Below, one piece after another: positions 1-12,600 of a stretch of 64,000 nucleotides of DNA; position 1 is the first letter of the stretch, and each line of letters begins with the position of its first letter. Source of the stretch: Heliocidaris erythrogramma (taxonomy: Eukaryota > Echinodermata > Echinoidea > Camarodonta > Echinometridae); assembly GCA_025617745.1 (NCBI GenBank), contig CM046869.1, positions 12,915,168 through 12,979,167 of the forward strand, read 5' to 3'. The translations under genes were made by a program, and so were the position numbers. Below the pieces are notes generated by a model. That model searched no databases, was not told where the DNA came from, and saw only the letters and a program-made list of their open reading frames with translations.

Positions 1-290
1 GTTTTTTTCTTCATAATTCGTTTTATCGGACTTCCACGCAATTAATACGGCATACGAACACTGGCACTTTATACAATGTATATAACACGATCGCAAAGAC
101 TTGTGAGAAATCAGACACAATTCAAATACTACTTGTCCATTACGATGACATACCACATAATCCAAACATGGTTTCTACAAAAAATACAATAGGATGTTCG
201 AAATGCCCTTGAGTTAATTTCTTGAAAAGTCTTTGGGAACATGTTATATAAATTGTTGAAGAAATTTGACTTGTAATGGAAACAATAATA
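1..290. other. non-coding, nothing recognised
   Basis: AT-rich sequence with no coding pattern or RNA gene that I can recognise. It lies downstream of the BRD4-like gene, whose coding region ends at 6,194 on the minus strand. Confidence 0.5.
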
Positions 291-495
291 CACTCTAAAA
301 ACTAAAATGTTAAATCTACATTTAAAAGGTTGGAGGAGTGACATTTTAAAAATGGTAAATTAACACTTTTTACATGCTGGATCTAATAGTTTAAAGGTTG
401 GATGCAGCATGTAAAAGTGTTCATTTACCATTTTGAAAATGTTGTCACTCCTCCAACCTTTTAAATGTAGATTTAACATTTGAGTTTTTAGAGTG
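291..495. mobile_element. 205-bp palindromic MITE with CACTC ends
   Basis: The two halves are near-perfect inverted copies (arms about 95 bp). The element starts CACTCTAAAAACT and ends AGTTTTTAGAGTG, flanked on both sides by TA (289-290 and 496-497), a 2-bp target duplication. It has no coding capacity, so it would be moved in trans. The terminal pattern is the same type as the larger element at 52,035-53,138, which also has a 2-bp duplication. CACTC-type ends suggest an EnSpm/CACTA-like affinity, but 2 bp is short for that superfamily, so the assignment is tentative. Confidence 0.8.
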
Positions 496-597
496 TAGTG
501 ACATATAAGTATTTTAAACGAAGATACTACACTTGGTGAATGTCTGAAGGAAAGAGGATCGAGGGTTTAGATTAAGAGTGTTTGGGTGTGTGTTTGG

Positions 598-630
<33 letters not shown>

Positions 631-3600
631 GAGAGATAAATGTGACAAAAGAAAATTACAATAGAAAAGGAAATAAGTTAAATAAAAAAAATAATAGATC
701 ATGAGAAGTAAAACAGAAGGAAAGAATTTTGATGTCATGACAGAAGAAATCTGTTCATATACAAAGCTTGCTCATGTACACATAATTAACGTCCAACATG
801 CAAACTACAAGAATTACATGTAAGTCTATATTCTATCATTTTTACATTGTTTGTTTGATTTTATTTAATTAGTTCAAGACACCAACATTTCTCTTTCCTG
901 TCTCCATTGGAATCGTACATAAAAAATATTGCATTATCATTTTCAAGAAACAATAACAGTAGAAGTAGTAGTAATAGTAGTAGTAGATGTAGTACATGTT
1001 CACAAGGGCTTGAAAAAAAAGAAAATTTGCGTATCACCACACTAGCATACAGCCAAAAAAGTACATGCAGGCCACCTCCAACAAGGTAATTACGCCAATA
1101 TATATATATATTTTTTTGTCATGTTTGTATTTTTTTCTGTTTTATTATCAACTTAAAAACAATGAAAACATTTAAATTTGAATGCTCTTTTTACACCAGA
1201 CATACATATTGTTTTAAATAAATCGATATACATGTACACAAATTCCTCTTCTCATTCTGTATTAAAGATCGTTTCTCCTTTTCCCCCCTTAAATACGTTC
1301 TGCAACAAAGCGATGATCTCATTTGGAAGAGAAAACAAAAAAGGTGAAAAAAGGAACAATAATCAACATACGATTCGACACACAAGACCTGGACCACACA
1401 AAACTATTGACAAACAGGAAAAGAATAAGGAACATATGAAAGAATATAATAATTCAGCAAATCTTTTCCGAGCATTTCCACAAAAAAGTAGTTTTAAATT
1501 TGAAACAATTGGCAAAGAATGCCAGTAAAAATACCTACGACTAGTGAAATATCTAAACAGTGGTGATATGAACTACCTTCAATAATGAAATCACACATAT
1601 ATGTCCCCATTTGAAACAGATTGTTCGGAATATGACTTAAATTATATACTTCAGTCTTTTCCATCATATATCACTGGGATTATAAACAATATATATTAAA
1701 AAGTCGACCAGAGTTTTGCCGAACCACAACCTGCAAATGTTATAATAGCATGAAAGAAAACCAAAGAAATTTCCAAACAAGGATTTAGATTTTTTTCAAA
1801 AATCTCACCACAGATTTCTTGGTATCTTATTAGAAACATGATGAGTGGGGAGTTCCCTCAAGCTCTCCCATTCCATACATGGAAAGCTAATTACAGAATA
1901 CTAGGTAGGTGTGAACGTGGTGGAAGCTACTACATGGTATATGTTAACAGACGGGCAAAAAGTTGATGAGTTGTGAACAGGCATACAATATTAAAACATA
2001 AGACTGGGAATAAACTGGATAACAAAGTACGAATTACATCATAATTTCACATTGATTGCATCCTGTATAATTATTTTGGGGTAAGAAAAGGGATTTGATG
2101 AAATAAGGATTCATTTATACACATCCAAGCTTGCAATATTTTCAACCACCTCATTAATTAACATATTAAGTGACATGAAAAAAGGAAACCACATCTACAA
2201 TAAGCTCAGCAAAATTGATCGTCAAGACTTCTAGATCAATACTGAATCCATTTTACACACACACAAAAAAAGATTAAATGCGATAATTCACTAGTGCAAG
2301 CTTTTGACTTAACATTAAAAAGAAGCAATGATTTAAGGTCCCACACGGTTTTGGGGGTCATTTAAAAAAAAAAAGTATTTTCTAGCACAGGATGTTTTTC
2401 GGCTGTGATATCTATAAACTGGTTGTTGCCATGTATAAATGTGTAGCCTTTCACCACTGGTCCACATCACATCACAAACACAAAATTTAAATTGAAAATC
2501 AACAATTACAGAGACACAAAGAGCTTGAAAAAAGCCTCTATCTTCCCAATAAGTCATATCCATACAGCTTTTGTAGATGCGATGTACGTTATTACCGTCA
2601 CGAATTGCTGACTAAGTAATTATGTACACTCTATTTGTATATACAATTTGTAAAGTATATACAAAAAAAACAATTCAAATTATATTGGTTCAAACCCTTA
2701 ATATGGTACACAAGCACTTATAGATAGCCGACTTTAAGTTTTCATTCATACTTTCAATGTTTGCATCTGAAAAACCCAAATAATTCAAATAAAAGACAAC
2801 ATAATAATGTTACTTTAAGAAAGACTACATTAACTATATGATTGCAAAAATGGATAAGACGAAATGCTGATATCTTCTAAGGAGCAGAAAATCTTGTTTA
2901 AACTACAATACTAGATAGGAAAAACAATGTTTGCAATGGATTAAAAACATGTCACTCTTTGCAAACTTCTTAAACAGGTTATTGGAGAGCATATACTACA
3001 AGAGCGATCATAAATACATTAGCACATTACAACAAGGTAGTTATGCCACACAAATATCTTTAAATACACACACATTTTTTTCTTGGGATATGGTTGGTAT
3101 CAACACTAAGAATACAAACTTTCTCCATCTTTTCAACATCATTAAAAATAAGAGAAAACAAGCGAGTCAGGAAATAATTGGTCTCACTGCACCACGTTCT
3201 GTCACTCGGGTTCCTACGAACCACACTACTTCTTGTCCTTTCAAACCGAACGGCAGAAATATGACTAAGGCTCTCCCATGCTTACATAATCAAACATTCT
3301 ACGTGAGGAACAAGACAAAGCTTCAAATGGTTGTACTGTTCAAAGTTTATCACAACTCTCCTTCAAAATGCAAAAAGACTATGCAATGAAAAGTCATGAA
3401 TTTATATCAATGTTGCACAAGTAGTATGAGGTGTGTATGGCAAAGGTAAATCTAATACGCATGTAATCTACAGAAAGAGATAGTCCGACATGTCTGAAAC
3501 ATAAGTTTATTACATTTAGAGGGTACATACTCTCCTGCCTGGTATCTAAATCAATATTCTTCTACGAGATAACACATGTATGATTGTATTGCATAGATTA

Positions 3601-5643
3601 TACAGGCGTATGTCATTTGAATTATTCTTTTTAAAGTATTCTGGTATTCAATGAAACAAATAAATTTACCTCTTGTGACATAAACTAATTAGAATTGAAA
3701 TATACTTGAAAAACTTCTCTCTTATTAAAATTAAGAAAGATTTAGCAGGATAGAGAAGTTAGGAAACAAAACACATGATAGCATTGAGAAAAGCGGAAAA
3801 CATAAGGACCTTTTCTATGGGAGAATGTTCTTTGAACCGATGAAAAAATTGCATTTACACAAAAACAAAAAGAAATTCATATACAATGAGTTTTTTAAAC
3901 AGTTTGTAGCAACAAATGGCATATGTATATTACAAATTCATGAGAGAAGCTGATTATTTTATCCTCTGTTAAATGCATTGAATTACACTGTCAAGAAAAA
4001 AGAATGAAATGAAAACAAGAATAATCTGTGCAAAAGCTACTAAAAAAATCAAGTCAGTACAACAATATTCAAAATTCTTTAGATGTATATACACAAGTTT
4101 CTGTTTACGAGAAACTGTTATATATTATATATATATAACACAGAAAGTGGAAACACAATTTGGAAGTTTTATAACAAATTCTGTACAATTCTTGAGGCAT
4201 TGCAGCCATATTCTTCCACCGGATCCACACAACACTATAAATATTAGACGGTACTCTACTCCCTGGAGACTCATGTTTAATAAAATATTCCACTGTCTAT
4301 ACAAGTCCTCTATCAAGCTGAGACACGGCTACTCATGTTTAGTTGAACATCTATAGGCACCAAGTTTTTTTTAATCTCGCTTCTGTGAATCATCGCTAGG
4401 CTAATCAATGGTTCAAGAGCATACAAAACAATGACAACTATCCTCCAACCAAAAATCTATCTATTACACATATACATAGACATCCTTGACATCGATACAT
4501 ACACACAAATCCAAACATTTTTACAAACATGATTTGACTACAGTCCATCTATTCTCAAACAACTGGGCATCAGATCCATAAGGGTTGGTCCATGGCCACA
4601 ATAGTATCATTGTGCAACCTTATGAAAGAAAAACTAATACTCTTTTAGAGAGGACGCAAATGCGTATGATCATTTTTGTCAAGCCCGAGAGCCGACAGAA
4701 TTTGATGCTGTGTGGTTATGAATGGATGCGTTTCAATTGGTTTTAACGGGTATCTATCCGGATTACGTAATATGTACACGCATGCTAAGCTCCTGCAATG
4801 TTTGGCAGCAGAAGCTTTAGAGGACAAAATGGATGGGTTTCAAGATTCATTTTTTTATTCAAGTGATGTTACATACAAGCATCCAAAAGTAGAACTCGTT
4901 TGGCACTAGCATTTGTCACACTGAAGCTATTACACACTTGCCGTTCGCACTCAAATGTCACATTAAAATGCAGTTGTCACTGCTAAATCACGATATCCCT
5001 GTAGTCGGGGAAAACGTTCCCATTCACATACCACATTACTGTTGAAAACATTAGGCTTTACATACTACTTCAACTGAACCATAAAGACACTTTATATTAC
5101 AAATGGAGAAGGGGTGGGGGGGGGGGGTGGTGGCTGGGTTGAGCGGGTCACTTTGATGGCCTGACCATGCTATTGTGCAGCCACTGGACTTATTATTATA
5201 TTAGACACTGCTAGTGTGAAGTTAAAAAAGCTCCTGAAGTTTGTTTCCAGATGAAACATCCCTTCCAACAATTTACTTGATGATCCTGCGTATTGGAATT
5301 CGAGTTTGTAGAGATAACTATGATCCCTGATGTTTTAGAATCTGACCCATACTCTTAAAAGCTCAGGTCTTAACCGGTTTGATATCATATAACCCTGGTT
5401 CACAACACATTTTCCATGAAATCCAGCCCAAGTTATCTGTGGATAAGTATTGAATGGGTTAAGACGTTTTAAAGTCATCCCTGCTAATTTTACATTTTTG
5501 GGACATATTCATAAAACTGAATACTGTTAGCTTTATAAAACATATCAAACATGCATGCTCTTAGTATAGCATTCAGATCTAATGAGAGCATATATGGATC
5601 AAACATGAGACACAGAAAATGGAATTGTTGGAAAAAGATCGGC
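496..5643. other. downstream intergenic or long 3'UTR, no gene recognised
   Basis: About 5 kb of AT-rich sequence. It holds simple repeats: (GT)n/(GA)n near 590-630, a TAG-rich stretch near 960-990, and a poly-G run near 5,109-5,127. Open frames of 60-150 codons here (for example 2,931-3,389 plus) are low complexity and match nothing I recognise. Part of this could belong to the 3'UTR of the BRD4-like gene if a distal poly(A) site is used. Confidence 0.4.
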
Positions 5644-5649
5644 TTTATT
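5644..5649 (-). promoter_or_regulatory. candidate poly(A) signal AATAAA for the BRD4-like gene
   Basis: TTTATT on the plus strand gives AATAAA on the minus strand, about 545 bp downstream of the stop codon and the nearest canonical hexamer I noticed. A T-rich stretch follows within 15 bases. More distal AATAAA hexamers exist (for example near 4,853 and 3,508), so the true end of the mRNA is not fixed by sequence alone. Confidence 0.35.
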
Positions 5650-6148
5650 TCATGGCTGTTCCGGAACTGCCGAAGCTACCCAATCAGGGTTTAGACTACT
5701 GTGCAGACATTACTACACTACCGCTGATAATGACATCTGAATCTTTTGTACATATGTACACAAATATATTCCCTCATGTCATGACATATCTACTAAAGTC
5801 CTTTTGTTCTACACCAAATACAAATATACACAAATTAAAAGGAACTCAATTCATACCATGTTATGCAAAAAGAACTCATGCTGGTGTCCGAACTCCTCGT
5901 GTAAATAACATTCTAATACATACTAGCTAAACAAACCACCGACGAGTATTTATCAACTGATTGCGAATGTATGATGTGCAGCAAATTATGATTATCTTCA
6001 GTTGTCGTGGCAACAACGCAATGCTGCATCTCCAATCCACTGATTAATGCATTATCCAGGTCTTTGATAGACAGGCATTTGAAAGTTTGAACCGATGTTC
6101 CTGGTCTCAAAAAGAATGCTCAAATCACAAGTTTTGCAGGGATTCTGC

Positions 6149-6217
6149 TACAACGTTTCTTCAAATGTTGCTACAACGTTTCTTCAAATGTTGCTACAAT
6201 GTTTCTTCAAAGGTTGC
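6149..6217. repeat. three tandem 23-bp units over the BRD4 stop codon
   Basis: Units at 6,195-6,217, 6,172-6,194 and 6,149-6,171. On the minus strand each reads GCAAC..TTTGAAGAAAC..TTGTA and, in its own frame, ends T-F-E-E-T-L-stop. The first unit is the real end of the protein (A-T-F-E-E-T-L-stop at 6,217-6,194); the other two lie in the 3'UTR. The real copy differs from the two downstream copies at two bases, while those two are identical to each other. Because 23 is not a multiple of 3, the copies are in different frames. Confidence 0.93.
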
Positions 6218-6259
6218 CATGATGTTGCTTTGTTGATTCATATCTATGTGATTGGCCAT
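6194..6259 (-). CDS. BRD4: BRD4 coding exon 23: C-terminal motif
   Basis: A 22-codon last coding exon after acceptor CTATCCCAG. It encodes the P-TEFb-interacting C-terminal motif, seen as [17 protein letters not shown] at the very end, aligned to vertebrate IDMNFQSDLLSIFEENLF. The Ile-Asp-Met-Asn core and the Phe-Glu-Glu are kept; the final Phe of vertebrates is absent because the stop follows Leu. Phase 0 acceptor, joining exon 22 ending ..RKREA. Confidence 0.93.
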   Translation of the reverse strand: MANHIDMNQQSNIMATFEETL

Positions 6260-8436
6260 CTGGGATAGAGAATATAAAAACAATTATATCAATCAACATG
6301 CCACCACTGAACCCCAGTCAGACTGGTCAATCTGACCCCTGCAGCCATCTCTGTATAAAAGATCTTAAAATTTATCATCACTGCAGTATATTGCGACACA
6401 TTTTTCTCTCGACCATTCCCTGCACATCTATTGAAACTCATTTTCTGAAAATCTGAACATGCTGGCCTACGAATTGAACCAATATCTCCACTTTGCATAT
6501 GTTTATGTACAATCACGGCAATTTCCTGAATTGCTTCAAAATTGTGCATATTCTGTCTTCGAGGCCACATTGCAGGTTTTTTGTAACATTAAATTAATTA
6601 AAATCAAACACTGACTCAGAACTAGAAATGTGCATTGCTGGGGCCGCGCAATGCTAAATGTATCCCCCGGCACTGGCAGCGATTTGAAGGAGGGACAAAG
6701 ACCCTCCCCCATCCCCCATCCCCTCCCTCAAACAAAAGGATGGTGTAGAAATTAGATGTGTAGGTTTCACTAAGACACATCTTCATATAAAATTTGAAAG
6801 AAATGTGTTGAGAGATATACCAAGATACATCTCCATACAAAATTTGAAAGAAATCCATCAAGAAATGTGGCCTGCAGAGTGCACTCACGCCATGCCCTGA
6901 AGTATGACCTTTGACCCTATAAAAGACGGAACACTGGTGGCAGCATCACCAAAAACTATAGGTTTTTAGATTACACCAAGAGACACCTTCATGCAAAATT
7001 TGAACGAAATCCGTCAAGAAATGCAGAAGTAAGAGTGCAAGAAATGGAAAAATGACCTTTGACCGTATAAAGGACGGAACAATGAGGGCAGCATCACCAA
7101 AAATTAAATATGTGTAGATTATACCAAGATACATCTCCATACAAAATTTGAATGAAATCCGTCAAGAAATGCAGAAGAGTGCACAAAAGGGACAAATGAG
7201 CTTTGACCCTATAAAGGATGGAACAATGAGGGCAGCATCACCAAACAGTAAAGATGTGTAGATTATACCAAGATACATCTCCATACAGAATTTGAAAGAA
7301 ATCCATCAAGAAATGTGGCCTGCAGAGTGCACTCACGCCATTCCCTGAAGTATGACCTTTGACCCTATAAAAGACGGAACACTGGTGGCAGCATCACCAA
7401 AAACTATAGGTTTTTAGATTACACCAAGAAACACCTTCATGCGAAATTTGAACGAAATCCGTCAAGAAATGCAGAAGTAAGAGTGCAAGAAATGGAAAAA
7501 TGACCTTTGACCCTATAAAGGACGGAACAATGAGGGCAGCATCACCAAACAGTAAAGATGTGTAGATTATACCAAGATACATCTCCATACAAAATTTGAA
7601 AGAAATCCATCAAGAAATGTGGCCTGCAGAGTGAACTCACGCCATCCCTTGAAGTATGACCTTTGACCCTATAAAAGACGGGACACTGGTGGCAGCATCA
7701 CCAAAAAGTACAGATTTTTAGATTACACCAAGGGACACCTTCATGCAAAATTTGAACGAAATCCGTCGAGAAATGCAGAAGTAAGAGTGCAAGAAATGGA
7801 AAAATGACCTTTGACCCTATAAAGGACGGAACAATGAGGGCAGCATCACCAAAAATTAAACATGTGTAGATTATACCAAGATACATCTCCATACAAAATT
7901 TGAACAAAATCCGTTGAGAAATGTGGCCTGCAGAGTGCACTCACGCCATGCCCTGAAGTATGACCTTTGACCCTATAAAAGACGGAACACTGGTGGCAGC
8001 ATCACCAAACACTATAGGTTTTTAAATTACACCAAGAGACACCTTCATGCAAAATTTGAACGAAATCCGTTGAGAAATGTGACCGCCAGAGCGCACACAA
8101 GAGTACACACAAGACATCTATCAAAATATGACCTTTGACCCTATAAAAGACGGAACACTGGGGGAAGCATCACCAAAATCTATAGGGTTCCAGATTTCAC
8201 CAAGAGACACCTTCATACAAAATTTGAACAAAATCCGTTGAGAAATGTGACCGCTAGAGCGCACACAAACTATCCCCAAAAATATGGCCTTTTACCCTAT
8301 AAAAGACGGAACACTGGGGGCAGCATCACCAGAAACTATAGGGGTCCAGATTTTACCAAGATACACGTCCACAGGAAGTCTGAAAAAAATTCGTCGAGAA
8401 ATGTGACCGCTAGAGCGCACACAAGAATGTGACGCC

Positions 8437-8476
<40 letters not shown>

Positions 8477-9579
8477 AACGCTGCTGAATCCAAAGTATCC
8501 TCCGGCATACTGCCGGGGGATACAATTAATGATAACAACAATGAAACATATCAAGAAGTGCAAAGAATGATTGTGAGCAGAGATATTTTTAGTATGAGTT
8601 TGAATTTTTCTTTGCACTCTATGTCAAATTTCTCTGTGGAAACTGTGATTATCAAGTATGAACAGTAAAAACTACAAGAAACTTACCGCTTCTCTTTTCC
8701 TTCTCTCCTGTTCTCGTAGCCTCTCTCTCTCTTTCATAGACTGCGTTCTCTTTGCCTCTTCTTGTTGAGAGTTTCTAGCCCTCTCCAATGCTTCATCCTC
8801 CTCCTTCTCCCTAAAAACAATCAAACAATCAAAATATCAAAGATTGAACAGAGCAAAACAATCTAGAAATTTGGTATTTACACTCCTTGAATAAATATAC
8901 AAATGATATAAAACCCCTAAAAACACTTTTCAATACAGACAATCTGTGGAGTAAATTGTATAGATATACATAATCCCTGTTTCAAATGAGATACAAAAAA
9001 GAAATATAAATGCATATTAAAATCACACAACTATTGTATTAATCACCCCCCAAAAAGAATAAATAAATGCTGATTAGTAAAGGGTAGTTTTCATTCCAAG
9101 CAAATTTATTTTTGTGGCATACTTAAGTGTTTACTTCAGCATTATACTTACTGGTTACAAAAATTATTTGAAGACAATCATATCAGAAAGAGAAACGATA
9201 TTAATTTTGTATTTTCTTCATAATGTCATCAAAGCAAATCTTGCATCCCTCATGACATCTCTTCTTTTTTTTCTGATATCAATTTCAAAATCCTTCTTCC
9301 CATCTCGTGATTCTTTGCGCACTAGAAAGCTCCCACATTTTGTATACAGCAGGAACTCACCCCCCCCCCCAAGTTGGGGTGAAAGTACTTTTCATAATTT
9401 GTTAAAACAGCACAATGATGCTAACTAGGCACATGGGTATTCAATTAACTTTTGGCTCCACCACGACTGCTCTCTGTGGTTCACCTCAATGAACATCTGC
9501 AAGAGGGGAAAGTGGGGGTACAGTCACTTGGACTAAACAAAGGGAGGTGCACAATTACACAAAGAGAAGATGTAACAAT

Positions 9580-9611
<32 letters not shown>

Positions 9612-12600
9612 AAGAGAGAGAGAGAAAGAGAGAGAGAGAAAGAGAGCGAGAGCCAGACAGAGAGACAGAGATAGTGAGGGAGGGAGGAGGTAGCCCTCTA
9701 GACTGAATGAGAAACAGAGACGGAAGTAGGAAAATATATATAAGTAATAAGGACAGAAAGACGGATTGCCAGACAAAGGGAGACAAAGCAAATAAAGATA
9801 AACAGAGCAGCTAAAGATCAACAGGAGAGAGAAAAGAGAGGGAGAGAGAGAAAAGAGAGGGACAGAGAGAAGGGAGAGAGAGAAAAGAGAGGGAGAGAGA
9901 GAGAGAGCTCTCGGTGGAGAGACGGAGATAGACAGAGAGAGGTATAGCCCAATAGACAGAAAGAGAAAGACAAATAGTGACAGACATAGAGGACATAAAA
10001 TACAACAGAAGATGTTAGTAATCCCATGGGAGGTGAAAAATCAACTTGCACATATAAATACATACTTGCAGAATAGATATTTCACATGGAACAAACTGAA
10101 CAAACATAATAGAACATTTTACTTGGCATCTATAGGCTATATTCCAAAGATTCCAAATGATTGCAAGAAGATAGAGCAGAAGGACCTAGTAATACCAAGG
10201 GAGGTGACAAATCAACACGCATTTACATACATACTCCCTAAATATTTATTTGGCAAGGAACACACAAACTAACATACATACAAAACATTTTAATCTTCCA
10301 AAGAATGAAACCCAAGCACAAGTGATCACTTACTGGTCTGGAATATAGAAAGATTGAGATAGAAACTCCACATACCTTTGTCTTTCTCTTTCCTGCCTTG
10401 CTCTTTCCTGTTCCTGCAGGTGTTTCTGTTGTTTTCTCATCTCCTCTTGCTGCTTGATCTGACGTGCCTGGAGAGCAATCAATGGGAATTAAATATGAGT
10501 ACATGCAATTAGCGTTGATGTTGTTATTGTATAAACACATTGCTGCAGTATGAATGGGACTTTTTCACAGTATGAACAGGTCCTTTCAATTACAGGACTG
10601 ATACACTATGACCTTAACCCCTACCATGCCGTGGGTGGCAAATCCCGCCCAAAAATGTGAGTGTTGAACATTTCGTTTAGGCTCAGAATGGTTTGAAAAT
10701 TCTTCCTCATACAGAAACCTGTGCCTTTTATATAATGTTTATTCCTATGCAATATATCTTTGCCCAGTTTGCTAAAGAAAAAACTCATTGAAAGTTAATA
10801 TTCAACTCTTGAAAATTCATTTTTGACATTTGCTTAAAAATCTGGGGGCATAGAAGGGGTTAATACAATATAAACTGCAATTTGTTACATTATGAACTGG
10901 AGGTGCAATATGAACAAGATGATGTTTACAAGTAAATATGTACACAAAGGTAGGTCCTTTATTACTACATAAACAAGAATTTATCAACATATGAACAGGT
11001 CCTTGTTATGACATGCATAGGTCGTGTTCATATAAAGGAGTTACACAAATACAAGTCCTGTATATGAACACAACCTTCAAACTCCACTGTAAAGGTTTAG
11101 CATTAACCTTTTGAAAATTGAAGTAGCACATGACCTTATAAACAAGGGTGTCCATGGATTCAGGATCAATGGTTTGAAATATCTTAAAGTTCTTTTATCT
11201 GATAAAGACATCAAACACTGTGTTGGAATAAACAAATGAATTTGAGTGTTTTCTAAATCTGAGCCCTTTCATGTAAACAATTGTGATTGATTCAAATTGA
11301 TTGCAACTCTGTCCTAAAGAGATATGAGATAGTACATTTGGGACTAATGGGAGGATCAATCAGGAACAATCCAGATTACTCGCAACTCTTCACCAGATGG
11401 GGCCAAGGGCTCTCTGAACTAAACAGAAGGTTGTGTTCTGGGAAAGGTGAAAGATAATTTGTGAGCTTTCTCATTCCTTTTATGTCAGTTTGGAAGAACA
11501 TCACAGCAGAAATGTCCCCTGAAAAAGGATTGCTCTTTAAATGCCCTCATATTCTAAATATAAGGAGAAATAGCTGAAGTGTTCCAGCCAAACATTCATG
11601 TCACATGTCTGTGCAGTCCCATATACCCATTTCTGTGTGCAGTGCATGTGCTTTTCAGCGAAATTGGGTCCATTTCTTATCCTTTTGACGACACCAAAAC
11701 CTCACAGAATACACTGGTTCTTATGGAGACATGATCAACCGTTCCCAATGGCTGTGAGACAGTTTCTTTCACAATGTAATCGTATGACCAGAACTTTATC
11801 TTTAAATGTCCTAGGTAAAAAGTAGACATTCTTACCCTCTCTTCCTTTTCCTTGGCTGCTTTCCTGAAGAGTTCAAAGCTTTGAGAGGTCCTTGTAGGAT
11901 TACTGGAAGGCTTGTTTGAAGACAGTGTGTTGGCTAGGTTAGACCAGGAACCATGGTTTGCAAGCTTCATATCCTGCACAACATGAGATTGCAATCAAGA
12001 AATTACATGGTCTACAAAAACAAGAAACATTGGATAATGCTCTTCACTTTGAGGGCATTCCAGATTATTAATACCTTGCTGACATTAAAGAATATTGATT
12101 GAAAATCTAAATTGTCCATCAAATTATCATGCATTATACATCGACAAACAGAAAAGCAATCATAATAAACAAAGAGTTGCTTGATTTGTGCCTTCATCAT
12201 GAAATAGGTTGATAATTTGAAAAGTATTTACAAGAAAATCTGCAACTGCATTTGCCTAACTCTAATTCACGGTTCCCATAGAAATTTGAGAACAAAATTC
12301 CATGACTCATTTTTGCCTTTTTCCATGACCAGATAAGTACCACGTTTTCATTTTCCATGACGTTACAGAAAAACAGTATGTTTCCATGACTTTCCAGGTT
12401 TTTCCATGACAGCGGGAACCCTGTAATTAGAATTTCAGCAGGGGAACTTGGATTTACATGTAGGACTATAAAATATTCCTGGCCAACTAAGGCAAGTTTT
12501 TTGAAACAGTGACATAACATCGTGGGTGGTTTCCTGTTAACATTTTAAAGAGACAGAGCCAGTATATCTTTTAGTGCATGAGATTAAGTTTCATGGTAGT

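Larger units (their letters stand above)
6625..8523 (+). mobile_element. tandem-repeat transposon: ~150-bp monomers, CGG run, terminal hairpin
   Basis: Lies in intron 22. Some ten to eleven diverged monomers of about 146-160 bp, each carrying ACCTTTGACCCTATAAAA.GACGGAACA, GCAGCATCACCAAA and CAAAATTTGAACGAAATCC. Two variants alternate over much of the array: one with GTGGCCTGCAGAGTGCACTC and 'aaaagacggaacactggtgg', the other with GCAGAAGTAAGAGTGCAAG and 'aaggacggaacaatgaggg', giving a ~300-bp higher-order unit. The array is followed by about 12-13 CGG triplets and a near-perfect hairpin. Array plus microsatellite plus 3' hairpin is the build of Pearl/CvA-type non-autonomous Helitron/Helentron elements known from molluscs; the class assignment is inference. 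Confidence 0.7.

Noticed and set aside
8495-8523. Rho-independent terminator
   Set aside because: The perfect hairpin lies in a eukaryotic intron at the end of a repeat element, with no U tract.
9452-10063. Arg/Glu and Ser/Leu repeat frames on both strands
   Set aside because: Translations of (GA)n simple repeats.
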